This document shows, piece after piece, positions 21,809-30,725 of a stretch of DNA of 51,790 nt (positions are counted from its first letter, which is position 1; each line of letters starts with the position of its first letter). The stretch is from a virus, in IMG/VR virus record IMGVR_UViG_3300025525_000038, positions 1 through 51,790 of that record; one strand, written 5' to 3'. The position numbers and the translations under genes were made by a program. Below the pieces are notes generated by a model. It did not search any database, was not told where the DNA came from, and saw only the letters and a program-made list of their open reading frames with translations.

Positions 21809-23488
21809 TTAATCATACAATTCATCCATGTTCAAATCTTCGTTTACAACCTGCGTTCTTTTGGTTGCTTTTTTAAATGTTTGAGTTGGCAATCCGGTAA
21901 TAGGAAATACAAATGAATTCCCGCCCATAATCGCCTCTACAGTTAATATTTGAACTCTATCAATCTGAGTTGATTGAATCACTCCGTTGATTTCTATTTT
22001 ATATTTCCCTGCTTCTTTTGCTAAATGCAACATCCCTTTAGTGACGTGACTTTCAAAGCATACGAAAACACCTATATCGGGTTTTTGCCTTTCAACAACA
22101 TTCATAAATGCTCTTAAATCAGCTATTCCGATTCCACCGGATTTTACTTCAACGAGAGCAACCCCCTTTCTTCCATCTAATCGCGTAAAAGTAACATATC
22201 CATCTTTTCCGCCGTCACCTGACTTTTTAGGATTACTAACACCACCTAATTTAAACTCGATTATCCAATCTTGGAAAAAACTTCTATGTTTATCCGTGCC
22301 TGTTGCTAATTCACGCGCTGATGCAATATCTCTTGGGAATCCGTCAATTTGAATCTCGGCTAATATTTTTGAAGCCATTTCTCCATGTGGTTTTGCAATC
22401 CTTTCAAGCACAAGTTTGATTGCTAAATGTGAAATATCCGCACCTATCCATTGCCGATTTAGTCGGTTTGCAACGGCTACAGTTGTTCCGCATCCACAAA
22501 AGAAATCAGCTACAATGTCTCCCTCGTTCGAACTCGCATTGATTATTCGTTCAAGCAAGGCTTCAGGTTTTTGTGTAGGGTAGCCGAGAGATTCGTCGGC
22601 ATTCGATTGAATGCGGAATATATCGTCCCACAAATTCCCAACGGGTCTACCTCTATCTTCATCAACACGATATTTGCGATAAGGCATACCGTTTTTTCGC
22701 CAGGCTAAATCACCTCTTTCGTCAATAGCAATTAATTTCTCTTTTCTAACTACCCAACCCCATTTATCTGGAGTGAAGCCTTTGTATTCGTAAACCAAGT
22801 TCGGTCTTTCACCCTTTGAAGCTGATCGCAATATTGGATATTCTAAATACCTGCCTCTTTCATCTTCTTTAGGATACTTGGTTAACAATTCATCCATATC
22901 CAATGAAGAACGAACGCTATCAAGCTCAAAATAATAATCCTTTGATTTAGTATAGTACAAAAGAGTATCTGTATAAACACCATACTTTTTGTCTTTAAAT
23001 TGAGAACCTTTAGGGTTGTTAGTCCGCTTCCATATTATTTCATTTCTGTAATTTCCGGCACCAAATATCAAATCACAAACTAACTTCAAGTAATGACTCA
23101 TCGTAGAATCACAATGCAGATAAAAACTGCCGGTATCTTTCAAGACTTTGTGTATGTAGTAAATTCGAATCGTCATAGTGGTTAAATAGGAAATAGCACT
23201 TTTCGATAACCTTATGCTATCCAAAGCATTCAAAAACACATACAAATCATCATCCAAGCCCCTGATTTCGTCCATTGTGTCCATATAAGAAACATTGCTC
23301 CAAGTATCTGCAAATGCTTCTTTCTGCGCCTTGGTATCCTTCAGGTCAATATCTTCAAACAAAACATTGTAGTTCCGCTTTGAATTGAACGGCGGGTCTA
23401 TGTAAACCAAATCTATGAATCCTTTCGGATATTCGGCATTTAGCCGTTTCAACACATCTAAACAATCACCAAAGTAGATTTTTTTCAT
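21809..23488 (-). CDS. DNA adenine/cytosine-N4 methyltransferase fused to Mrr-like nuclease
   Basis: 559 residues. Motif IV (VYIDPPFNSKRNY, about 28-40) precedes motif I (DFFCGCGTTVAVANRLNRQW, about 320), the beta-class order of N6-adenine or N4-cytosine enzymes. The C-terminal 150 residues (GGKDGYVTFTRLDGRKGVAL, then VEVKSGG) carry the Asp...Glu-x-Lys set of Mrr-type restriction nucleases, followed by a QILTVEAIM segment typical of such tails. Methylation and cutting in one chain suggests a self-contained modification-restriction enzyme, or a methylase with a regulatory nuclease domain. It stands alone with its own terminator. Target sequence unknown. Confidence 0.85.
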   Translation of the reverse strand: MKKIYFGDCLDVLKRLNAEYPKGFIDLVYIDPPFNSKRNYNVLFEDIDLKDTKAQKEAFADTWSNVSYMDTMDEIRGLDDDLYVFLNALDSIRLSKSAISYLTTMTIRIYYIHKVLKDTGSFYLHCDSTMSHYLKLVCDLIFGAGNYRNEIIWKRTNNPKGSQFKDKKYGVYTDTLLYYTKSKDYYFELDSVRSSLDMDELLTKYPKEDERGRYLEYPILRSASKGERPNLVYEYKGFTPDKWGWVVRKEKLIAIDERGDLAWRKNGMPYRKYRVDEDRGRPVGNLWDDIFRIQSNADESLGYPTQKPEALLERIINASSNEGDIVADFFCGCGTTVAVANRLNRQWIGADISHLAIKLVLERIAKPHGEMASKILAEIQIDGFPRDIASARELATGTDKHRSFFQDWIIEFKLGGVSNPKKSGDGGKDGYVTFTRLDGRKGVALVEVKSGGIGIADLRAFMNVVERQKPDIGVFVCFESHVTKGMLHLAKEAGKYKIEINGVIQSTQIDRVQILTVEAIMGGNSFVFPITGLPTQTFKKATKRTQVVNEDLNMDELYD

Positions 23489-23633
23489 TTACTATACCAA
23501 AATAATAATCTACGAATATAGCAATATTTACTCAATCATGAAAATTTGCTACTTTGGAATTATTAACTCAAAATGAAAAATAAATTAATTCTTTACAAAA
23601 TGTATAAAAATATTACAAAATGCAAAGAAAATA

Positions 23634-23666
23634 TTTGCATATGTAAATTTTATGTATTATTTTTAC
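23634..23666 (+). promoter_or_regulatory. Candidate promoter for the 23714 operon
   Basis: TTTG, about 20 nt, then TATTTTTA (one mismatch to TAnnTTTG), upstream of the first of four rightward genes. A near-palindrome ATGCAAA...TTTGCAT overlaps the -33 side, similar to the CAATGCAAAT boxes at the repressor locus. Confidence 0.4.
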
Positions 23667-23713
23667 ATCAAGATGATTTGCAACTATTAAAAAACAATTG
23701 AGGAGATTTTGAA

Positions 23714-24283
23714 ATGGAAACGAATTTTGCAAAAATGACAAAAGCTGAGTTAAAAAGTTGGATGAAGACTGCCTCTAAGTCTGAAATTAAATCACTTCTT
23801 GTATGGGAAAATGAGCAATCTGCGATTCAACAAGATGCCATGAAAGCAAAAAAAGCAAGCAAAGTTGCAAAGATGTCGTTCGAGGAAAGAATAGCAGCAG
23901 CCGTAGCTGCAAAAGAATCGAAAAGACAAAGCAAAGCTAACGAGCGTAATGCTTTTGAAGCAAAGCGAGCGAATATGATTGACAACCCATCATCAATAGA
24001 AGCGATTCAAGATTTGCTTTTTTACCTGACAGTCGAATTCCCAGCAAATGCACAAGCTAGAGATGATAAGCAAGCCGCATACACAATGTTGGATGAATTT
24101 TGCAAATTGAATTTATTTGACGATTTTGCAAAAGCGGTCGCAAACACCATTTTGAAAATGCAGCGTTGTTCATCGAAGCAATTGTATTGTTTAGCAAAAA
24201 GTTTACAAGGCAAAGTCGCAAAGACTGATTACACAATAGCCGATGAAACTTCAAAAGAAATGTACACTATATTATCAAATTAA
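23714..24283 (+). CDS. Lys/Ala-rich helical protein
   Basis: 189 residues. The first half is very rich in Lys, Ala and Glu (KMTKAELKSWMKTASKSEIK, then FEERIAAAVAAKESKRQSKA) and should be a long charged helix. The C-terminal half (from about 95) is a compact helical domain. The ATG follows AGGAGATTTTGAA, the same leader as the next gene. No family is recognised; a nucleic-acid-binding N-terminus is possible from its charge. Confidence 0.65.
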   Translation: METNFAKMTKAELKSWMKTASKSEIKSLLVWENEQSAIQQDAMKAKKASKVAKMSFEERIAAAVAAKESKRQSKANERNAFEAKRANMIDNPSSIEAIQDLLFYLTVEFPANAQARDDKQAAYTMLDEFCKLNLFDDFAKAVANTILKMQRCSSKQLYCLAKSLQGKVAKTDYTIADETSKEMYTILSN

Positions 24284-24299
24284 TTTAGGAGATTTTGAA

Positions 24300-24602
24300 A
24301 TGGAAAACGAATTAAACAATTACGTTGAATACCGTAACGGTATTAAAATTTCGGAGTATCAAATGACCGTTGGAGAACTTTGGAAGGCGGTTAAAGAGCA
24401 CTTCATGAATGATAGTAGCGACATTGTCTATTTGAACGATGAAGCGTTTACCCAACTTTGCGAGCAACGTGAAGTGACGCCCGAATCACAAGACTGGTAC
24501 GACGGCGAAGGTCTCTATGATTCAAGCAAAGATTATGAACTTCTATTTTCGCCCGGTGACGAAGAATTTCGTCACGATTCTTTAACGATTATAAAAATTT
24601 AA
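24300..24602 (+). CDS. Small acidic protein, possible DNA mimic
   Basis: 100 residues from MENELNNYVEYRNG. The ATG follows AGGAGATTTTGAA. Acidic residues outnumber basic ones by about 23 to 8 (for example DWYDGEGLYDSSKDYELLF). Such acidity in a small phage protein located next to a restriction-type gene fits an anti-restriction DNA mimic, but it also fits many ordinary small proteins. No family motif was recognised. Confidence 0.55.
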   Translation: MENELNNYVEYRNGIKISEYQMTVGELWKAVKEHFMNDSSDIVYLNDEAFTQLCEQREVTPESQDWYDGEGLYDSSKDYELLFSPGDEEFRHDSLTIIKI

Positions 24603-24620
24603 AACGATATGGAGAAGAGA

Positions 24621-25076
24621 ATGGCTGAAAATAACAACAAAAGGAATGTGATACACTATATTCCAACTGATGAAGAATGGAATGAATTGACTGAAAGAGT
24701 GGACGTAGGTAACGATTCGTCGCACAAAGTCGCTCGACGTGATTTAAAGAGATACTACAACTTACTTAAATATGCACTTCGTGAAGCAAATTTTACAGAA
24801 GATGAAGCAATGCTAATTTGCGATGCGTGTAATGGCGTTTTATTCGATGATTTCACAATAAGATTGATGCACGCTTCAGTTGCTGATGCTATCGTATATG
24901 AGGGCTTGGATAAGAAGTGGGGAGTAGACGGTGGTGAAGTTGTTGCTAAGCTCATAAATCTAAGCATTGGAGCTTTATACGCCGTTGCAGATGCCGTTGA
25001 ACGTTGGTGGTTAATTAATCATACTGATAACACAAATAACACCGAGAAGCTCAAAAGTGTTGGGTTGATTAGGTAA
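24621..25076 (+). CDS. Conserved hypothetical phage/mobile-element protein
   Basis: 151 residues. The start MAENNNKRN (24621) is preferred over 24609 because GGAGAAGAG precedes it. The central part (EDEAMLICDACNGVLFDDFT, then ASVADAIVYEGLDKKWGVDG) looks like a recurrent family of unknown function in phages and integrated elements, in which an L.CDA.NG.L helix pair precedes a W.VDG segment and the helix AVADAVERWW. The C-terminal tail is polar. Family recognition is from memory of the pattern and should be treated as tentative. Confidence 0.6.
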   Translation: MAENNNKRNVIHYIPTDEEWNELTERVDVGNDSSHKVARRDLKRYYNLLKYALREANFTEDEAMLICDACNGVLFDDFTIRLMHASVADAIVYEGLDKKWGVDGGEVVAKLINLSIGALYAVADAVERWWLINHTDNTNNTEKLKSVGLIR

Positions 25077-25087
25077 AGGGCAACAAC

Positions 25088-25489
25088 ATGGAAAAAATAA
25101 TCACATTTTTCGGACAAAAAGTAAAAGTTGCTTGTGATGAAAAATGCAATAAGGCATGGGGCAATAGTCAGAGACCAAGACTATACCCGGAGATAAGCGA
25201 AACGAGAATCTTTGGCTTAAATGGTGAAAGTGTTTATCCTGATGGTAATGACCCTTTGGATGAGCAAGAAATTGATTTTGACAATTTTATATTCTGTTCT
25301 GATGATGAATTAGGCGATGCACCGATTGACCCACAAACTTATGAAGGCGACCAAGCAAAACCGACTAATGAAAGCGATTATGGCAACAAGTGGTGTGTAA
25401 GGGAATGCGAAAGATGCGAAATGAGCGAACCGGGTAAACTCAATGAACCGATAGAGTTGATAGATTTTAGTAAGAGAGTAGTTTATTAA
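25088..25489 (+). CDS. Cys-rich phage protein with putative metal site
   Basis: 133 residues, acidic. Conserved-looking parts are ACDEKCNKAWG (Cys16, Cys20), DDELGDAPIDPQTYEGDQAK and NKWCVRECERCEMSEPG (Cys103, Cys107, Cys110). The two Cys clusters could bind zinc. This pattern (C..KC.KAWG, then DDELG.AP..P.TYEG, then NKWC.RECER) recurs in unnamed phage proteins as I recall; no function is known. It ends at a bidirectional terminator. Confidence 0.65.
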   Translation: MEKIITFFGQKVKVACDEKCNKAWGNSQRPRLYPEISETRIFGLNGESVYPDGNDPLDEQEIDFDNFIFCSDDELGDAPIDPQTYEGDQAKPTNESDYGNKWCVRECERCEMSEPGKLNEPIELIDFSKRVVY

Positions 25490-25496
25490 TAATCCA

Positions 25497-25530
25497 AAGG
25501 CTACTTATCACTTAGGTAGCCTTCTTTTTA
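25497..25530. terminator. Bidirectional terminator
   Basis: AAGGCTAC (25497-25504) pairs with GTAGCCTT (25516-25523) and is followed by CTTTTTATT. It separates the rightward accessory genes from the converging leftward head genes. Confidence 0.8.
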
Positions 25531-26133
25531 TTACTTTTTAGCCACACCATCAACAACTGCTCTTTGAACTACATCAAGAACTAACAGCATTTCTTCTTCA
25601 CCAATTACCAAATAAGGTCGTGCCGGGATATGTATTTTGTGTGGTCCGGTTTTGCCAAGAACTTTATAGCCACGCCCCTTTTTCAAGAATTGTATTTTGT
25701 GGGTTTTCATGTCCTTTTTGAACTTGTAACCGTATTCAGTTCCCCCGGGATGGTCTATTGTTCCACCCCATTGATGAATTGCACCATAAGGCGATTTGAC
25801 AGAAATAAACACTTTGCCACTCCGCCCGAATACATCAATTGCAGACCTTAGATTCTTGTTTCGATTCAATGTAGCTTCCTGAGAATAGCCCAAAGTCTTA
25901 TATCGTGCTTTAGTATTATCAGCAAGTGGCGCCCATTTCTGAGTGCCTCCAGAGAATAAACCAATATCACTCTTATTGCCGTCCCAACGTCCACCCATAT
26001 CAAAGTTTTTAGCTATTGATATTTCTATGATATCGGCAACGTCAGTCAATATCTCTTTGTCAATAGGTGGTTTTAACCGTCCTAAGCGTTGATTTATAGC
26101 TTTTAGAATATCTTTGAATGACTTGTTGCTCAT
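25531..26133 (-). CDS. Virion morphogenesis protein (Mu gpG-like tail completion)
   Basis: 200 residues. The stretch from ADNTKARYKTLGYSQEATLN onward, with LRSAIDVFGRSGKVFISVKS and YGAIHQWGGTIDHPG, is the conserved region of the phage virion morphogenesis family. In Mu the product is part of head-tail joining. It is last in the leftward head operon and overlaps the gpF-like gene by 4 nt, the same F-G order as in Mu. Confidence 0.85.
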   Translation of the reverse strand: MSNKSFKDILKAINQRLGRLKPPIDKEILTDVADIIEISIAKNFDMGGRWDGNKSDIGLFSGGTQKWAPLADNTKARYKTLGYSQEATLNRNKNLRSAIDVFGRSGKVFISVKSPYGAIHQWGGTIDHPGGTEYGYKFKKDMKTHKIQFLKKGRGYKVLGKTGPHKIHIPARPYLVIGEEEMLLVLDVVQRAVVDGVAKK

Positions 26134-26858
26134 GCTTTCACTCCCTTTTTCTTGTTAATAACAGCTTTTACAACTTCTTTCCTTAGTTCAGGGCTATACT
26201 TTGCCATATCAGGTTTATAAACCTTTCCCGGCTCGAAGTCAAATGCTTCACGTTCAGCTTTGAGAGTTTCTAATTTCGGATCACTTAATATTTTGTCAGA
26301 TGTTGATAGTTCGTAACCACCTTGTTGAAACTCAGCTTCTGTCATCGGAATAGCACTACAATCACAGCCATGACCAACAGGCGGAAACAGTTTTGCATCT
26401 TCAACCTTAAACACTTTACCGTCCAATTCTGCATGTTCATGCCGTTTAGTGTTTCGTTGTATTTGACGCCAAATCCAATACGGATGCGTGTCCTTTCGAC
26501 GATTTAAAGTTTCGTAAAACCCCTGTGAATGGGCTACTTTCATATTTGTGTCAAGAGTAACCTTAAAGCGATTACCGGACCCTGTCCAACCTCTTTTTTG
26601 TAGCTTTTCAACTAACAAGGCATTCGCTTGAGCAAGCGGAATGCCCTGCTCTTTCATTTCAACAACTGCATTGAAAATATCTTGCAGAAAATCCGCCCTT
26701 ACAATCCCTGCCACAGTAAAAGCCGTATCATGGGATTTATCTTTTAATGCCTGCCATTCGTCGGCAGTTATCAGATTACGCCCTCTAAGCAACAAATACT
26801 TTAATGCTTTTTCAGGTTTGCTTTTCAGCAGTTGAAACAATAGCTTTTTATTTAACAT
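26130..26858 (-). CDS. Minor head protein (Mu gpF / SPP1 gp7-like)
   Basis: 242 residues from MLNKKLLFQLLKSKPEK. ATG 26858 is chosen because GGAGG lies 4 nt before it; the longer frame reaches into the portal gene without support. The C-terminal part (AHSQGFYETLNRRKDTHPYW, WRQIQRNTKRHEHAELDGKV, PPVGHGCDCSAIP) is the conserved domain of phage head morphogenesis proteins, with a HGCDC metal-site-like end. It lies directly after the portal gene, as in Mu-like phages. Confidence 0.85.
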   Translation of the reverse strand: MLNKKLLFQLLKSKPEKALKYLLLRGRNLITADEWQALKDKSHDTAFTVAGIVRADFLQDIFNAVVEMKEQGIPLAQANALLVEKLQKRGWTGSGNRFKVTLDTNMKVAHSQGFYETLNRRKDTHPYWIWRQIQRNTKRHEHAELDGKVFKVEDAKLFPPVGHGCDCSAIPMTEAEFQQGGYELSTSDKILSDPKLETLKAEREAFDFEPGKVYKPDMAKYSPELRKEVVKAVINKKKGVKA

Positions 26859-28365
26859 TGCCTCCACCACCTTCAACCCTACCCAAACCATTGCTGACAA
26901 ATAACAGATGTTCTAACATCTTGACTAATTTGTCATTTTCCAAATCAGGATATAATTTAAACAGCTTGCTTTCAACTTCTTCATAGCTATTTGCCCCCTC
27001 AATCGCTTCAGAAACAACTTTTAACATTTCTTCACCAATTACACCCAATTCTTGTGCTTGCTCATCATGTTCGCTAAAAGCGGGTGTTTCTTGCTTAATT
27101 TCAGGTGCTTTTGGTTCTTCGGGAATATAAAACTCATCTTCTTTCAAACCGTATTTTTTGTAATGTTCTTTGGTGAATACAATTTTACCTGTACTAAGCA
27201 ATTTCGAATCACGCTCAGCTAATGCTAAGTTTACATCATCTTCTTCATACATGCCAAAGTATGGCATACGCTCAACGTTTTCAAAGTTATAATCAATTAG
27301 CCATTGAATCAAAGTGTTGAAAGTTTGTTCAATCAAACGCATATCACTTTCAACAATTTCTTGCCTTACGTCCATATGAACTTTTCCAAGTGCAAACGTG
27401 CCTTTATCACCTTGCTCTGTACTAAGTGTTTGGGACAATATCGCTTTGGAGATTTCAGCATTCATAAAACCAACAAGGTTTTTATAAGTTTCACCCGATT
27501 GCGTACTACCTGCATTAATAGCTTCAATCTTTTCACCCTCAGCGAGATTCATACTAAATACTCCCGAACCACCACCAATCAAAGCACTTAAAGCATTCGC
27601 CAATTCTTCAGGTGTATAGCTCGGACTTGTGCTATCTAATAAGCCTATCATATACGGAGCTCCAAACTTTTCGCTGTATCTCGTCCAGAACTCCATTACT
27701 GCTTTTTTATAAGTCCATGGCCAAAAGCAATTAGCTAACACTCCCCGACCGTAAGGATTCCCGCCTGTATCGCCATGTTTAACAACAATAAACTTCCGCG
27801 AGTGTGGTACAATTCTTTGAGCGTGTTTAGAATATACGAGATTCTCGTCAGGGTCAAACTTAAACCAATGCGGCGGTTTGCCGATAATAGCACTTGGAAT
27901 AAGGAAGTTGCCCTTCCAAACTTCATTTTCTACATCCAACGTTCCGACTTCATGCCAATATACTTCCATAGGTTTGAAACCATACAAAACAGCATCAAGC
28001 ATTTCATCAATCACTTTATGCAAATTGAGTTTGGCAAATAATGCTTTGATGAACTTGCTTTCCTTAGTTGGTTCTAAACCTCTGTCAATATCCCATTCTA
28101 AGCATTGAGTTCCGGCTTTTCGAGATTGAACACAGCTCATTATATGGCTATCATATAGCAAATTGTAATAAGCATCAATGCCTAACCTTTTTTTATTCAA
28201 AACTTCATCAGGATTCTGCAATTCGCCAAATGCCATTTCGACGAAGTCAGCACTTGCAACAACACCCAACATACCATCAGTTTTCCGTGGTTCTTTCTTT
28301 GGTTCGCTATTAGCCACTTCTTTTGTTGGTAAGCTTTTCTTTCCGAAAATATCTGAAAATTTCAT
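26848..28365 (-). CDS. Portal protein (DUF935, Mu gp29-like)
   Basis: 505 residues. DUF935 features are present: SCVQSRKAGTQCLEWDIDRG, the wing region KPMEVYWHEVG, GNPYGRGVLANCFWPWTYKK, then GFMNAEISKAILSQTLSTEQ and a long helix RLIEQTFNTLIQWLIDYNF. The portal ring forms the DNA entry vertex and docks the terminase. It overlaps the terminase gene by 1 nt and the gpF-like gene by 11 nt. The C-terminal 100 residues are acidic and low-complexity. Confidence 0.9.
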   Translation of the reverse strand: MKFSDIFGKKSLPTKEVANSEPKKEPRKTDGMLGVVASADFVEMAFGELQNPDEVLNKKRLGIDAYYNLLYDSHIMSCVQSRKAGTQCLEWDIDRGLEPTKESKFIKALFAKLNLHKVIDEMLDAVLYGFKPMEVYWHEVGTLDVENEVWKGNFLIPSAIIGKPPHWFKFDPDENLVYSKHAQRIVPHSRKFIVVKHGDTGGNPYGRGVLANCFWPWTYKKAVMEFWTRYSEKFGAPYMIGLLDSTSPSYTPEELANALSALIGGGSGVFSMNLAEGEKIEAINAGSTQSGETYKNLVGFMNAEISKAILSQTLSTEQGDKGTFALGKVHMDVRQEIVESDMRLIEQTFNTLIQWLIDYNFENVERMPYFGMYEEDDVNLALAERDSKLLSTGKIVFTKEHYKKYGLKEDEFYIPEEPKAPEIKQETPAFSEHDEQAQELGVIGEEMLKVVSEAIEGANSYEEVESKLFKLYPDLENDKLVKMLEHLLFVSNGLGRVEGGGGNVK

Positions 28366-29852
28366 TATAATTGCCCTTGATAAATTGATTCTTCTTGTCT
28401 ATAATTTGTTAATTGTCTATTGGAAACCTTATTAGTATTCGCCTGTAAAGCTCTGAAATGAGGTTCAAGCCTTTGTAGTGAAATTGTTAGCGTATCAACT
28501 TGGTCTTTAAACTTGCTACCCGGAAACTCTGAATGTTCTGAAATAAAATCATCTAACCAATCAGCACCTTCAGGTAAAAATACTAATCCTCGCTCCACTT
28601 TAGGCGATTGTTGATGTGCCCGAACTACTTTATCCATAGTTGCAACTTCTTTTATTGGGAGCTTTGTTTCACGCTTCAAACTTTGTATTAAACTCCGCCC
28701 ACTCGCCGCTTTTTCAATGGCGATATAATCAGGGTCATACGTTACATACTGCACTTTTGCCTCTTTCAACAAATCAGGATATAACAGCCGTTTTTTGAAC
28801 CGATTCAAAATGAAATATCCTTTGTTATTCACTCCGACTGTCAAGCACACCGAATAAGCATTATTTTCGCCTTCTTCGTATGCAGTATCCCAAACTTGGA
28901 TTACTAAGTCAAGCGGTGGAGCCACTTTGTAATATTGCCACCATGCAGGATTGAATATCATGCTTTCCGGGTCAACAGGATTTTGCCTTATTTGTGCCGA
29001 ATATCCGTAGCTTCCCATTTCATCCCTAATATCACTCAGCGCACTTCGATTCATTCTTACAGGGTCAAACAGACCGTCAACATAATGGCTTCTCAATTCA
29101 GCAGGTTTTACATCTTCGGTTAGCTCTCCGGGCAAGCATATATGTTTAACATTTGACTTCTTAAGCATTTGAGCAGTTGGGTCATCGGCATGTAAGCGTT
29201 GCATTACAAGGATTGTCAAGGTGATGTTATTATCTCGTTTACGCCTTGATAGAGTATTAGTTAAAACTCGATTAGCTTTATTACGCTTAGCAGTTGAATG
29301 AACTTCCTCAGCACTAATTATATCATCTGCTATGATAATATCAGCGTGTTTACCTGTGATTGTGCCAAATATACCTGTCGCCGTCCGAACTCCACGAAGT
29401 GTGTTTTCATATTCGCTTTTAGTGTCTCTGTCCGCTCGTAATACTATACTTGGAAACATCGTTTTAAATGAATCGCTACGAATAATATCGCGAGATTTTA
29501 AAGCGAATTCAGTTGCTAAATTAGCTGAATAACTTGCAGATAACACTCTCAATGATTCGCGTAATATCCATATCCATGCAGGTAAAAATATTGAGAATAT
29601 ACGGCTTTTCGTCGAACCGGGAGGCACGTTAATACACAAGTCATACAACTTAGGTTTGCCCTCAGCAACTCGCTTAACAGCCGTTTGAACTTCATCACAA
29701 AGGTATTTGATATGCCAATTGTCAACAAGCGGGGCATCTTCGATTGAATCCCAATAATAACGCAAAAAGCTGTAAAAGTCATCTTTGAACATTTCAGCTA
29801 ACAGCTTGATTGAAAAATCAGATATTTGCATTATTTTATCAAGATGCAACAT
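28365..29852 (-). CDS. Terminase large subunit
   Basis: 495 residues. The ATPase part has Walker A NVPPGSTKS (about 75-83), Walker B DIIIADD (171-177) and the coupling region near 205. The nuclease part has Asp in VWDTAYEEG, Glu in AIEKAASGRS and a final Asp in FKDQVDTLTIS, the RNase H-like triad. The PPGSTKS form is of the Mu gp28/psiM2-type packaging enzymes. It packages DNA into the prohead; overlap of 14 nt with the small-subunit gene. The start at 29852 or the internal Met8 are both possible. Confidence 0.9.
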   Translation of the reverse strand: MLHLDKIMQISDFSIKLLAEMFKDDFYSFLRYYWDSIEDAPLVDNWHIKYLCDEVQTAVKRVAEGKPKLYDLCINVPPGSTKSRIFSIFLPAWIWILRESLRVLSASYSANLATEFALKSRDIIRSDSFKTMFPSIVLRADRDTKSEYENTLRGVRTATGIFGTITGKHADIIIADDIISAEEVHSTAKRNKANRVLTNTLSRRKRDNNITLTILVMQRLHADDPTAQMLKKSNVKHICLPGELTEDVKPAELRSHYVDGLFDPVRMNRSALSDIRDEMGSYGYSAQIRQNPVDPESMIFNPAWWQYYKVAPPLDLVIQVWDTAYEEGENNAYSVCLTVGVNNKGYFILNRFKKRLLYPDLLKEAKVQYVTYDPDYIAIEKAASGRSLIQSLKRETKLPIKEVATMDKVVRAHQQSPKVERGLVFLPEGADWLDDFISEHSEFPGSKFKDQVDTLTISLQRLEPHFRALQANTNKVSNRQLTNYRQEESIYQGQL

Positions 29853-30336
29853 TCACACGCTCCGTTAGCTTAGCCAATATCATCAACTCGTTGATATTTA
29901 ACTTCATCAATCTTTGCATTTCTTCTTCCGTCAGCTGTACTTTATTGCCTTCATCAATAATTGCTCCACCATAACCCCTATCTTTCGCCTTAGCCCTTAG
30001 AAACTCCATTAAAGCTCTAAGGTCAGGTTTATGTTCAATCTCTGTTACTTCTAATAGCTTTACTTTCTTTCCTTGTGGTGTTATTACTTCTCTGGTCTTA
30101 GTTTGTGTTGTCTTGATACCTGTAAACAGCTTAATCAGAGTACTTTCACCTAAATCTATCAAACTTTCCTTTATTTCTTCAATCTTTTCGGCAAACTCTT
30201 TGTCATCTTTCATCCAAATGTAGTAAATGGTTCTGCTGATGCCTGCCTTTCGGCATGTAACAGCGACATTTAACGCATTCTTAGGAAATAGTTCGAGAAA
30301 TATTTGCTTTAGCTTATCAGTTGACATATTTAACAC
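29839..30336 (-). CDS. Terminase small subunit (phBC6A51-type HTH)
   Basis: 165 residues. The N-terminal HTH (NALNVAVTCRKAGISRTIYY, then WMKDDKEFAEKI) is the phBC6A51-type used by many small terminases to recognise packaging sites. A helical oligomerisation part follows with LRALMEFLRAKAKDRGYG, the usual motif of this family. It is the first gene of the leftward head operon, about 25 nt after the divergent operator sites at 30363-30397. Confidence 0.8.
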   Translation of the reverse strand: MLNMSTDKLKQIFLELFPKNALNVAVTCRKAGISRTIYYIWMKDDKEFAEKIEEIKESLIDLGESTLIKLFTGIKTTQTKTREVITPQGKKVKLLEVTEIEHKPDLRALMEFLRAKAKDRGYGGAIIDEGNKVQLTEEEMQRLMKLNINELMILAKLTERVNVAS

Positions 30337-30362
30337 TTACGGCATTTTATTAATAAATTATG

Positions 30363-30397
30363 TTTGACAGTTGTCATATTATCCGTTTGACAGTTGT
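30363..30397. promoter_or_regulatory. Pair of TTTGACAGTTGT operator-like sites
   Basis: TTTGACAGTTGTCA (30363-30376) and TTTGACAGTTGT (30386-30397), 23 bp apart, in the divergent region between the two virion operons. The second overlaps the -33 element of the plus promoter, so the bound protein could repress or compete with RNA polymerase; the first is placed to act on the leftward genes. Confidence 0.65.
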
Positions 30398-30417
30398 AAA
30401 AAAGAATCGTATATTTG
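30386..30417 (+). promoter_or_regulatory. Rightward late promoter, Bacteroidota consensus
   Basis: TTTG (30386-30389), 20 nt, TATATTTG (30410-30417). It is upstream of the small 30445 gene; the convergent ParB remnant makes its reach into the capsid genes uncertain. Confidence 0.75.
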
Positions 30418-30444
30418 TAACAAGTAAATCACTAAGGCAAAAAA

Positions 30445-30660
30445 ATGATATTCAAAGCAAAAAGCACTATAACACATGAGTACTTTCAAGGTACAATCAG
30501 TAAAGTTTACAAGTACTTAACTAATCATCACAACAAAGAACATTTCGAGGTCACGCTACCGGATGAAACTGTGGTTGATGCTATCAAATTCATCGAAAAT
30601 TATGATGAAATTAGGTTAAAATATCCCCCAAAACCAAAAATTCAAGCAGAAAATGAGTAA
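30445..30660 (+). CDS. Small hypothetical protein
   Basis: 71 residues, beta-rich in the first 50 (FKAKSTITHEYFQGTISKVY; FEVTLPDETVVDAIKFI), then a basic tail with KYPPKPKIQ. It directly follows the rightward promoter. No family recognised; it could be a small regulatory or structural protein. Confidence 0.55.
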   Translation: MIFKAKSTITHEYFQGTISKVYKYLTNHHNKEHFEVTLPDETVVDAIKFIENYDEIRLKYPPKPKIQAENE

Positions 30661-30725
30661 AATGATTGATTAAATCAGTTAAAACAGTTAATTTCGTATT
30701 TAAACAAAGAACACGAATACGGATT

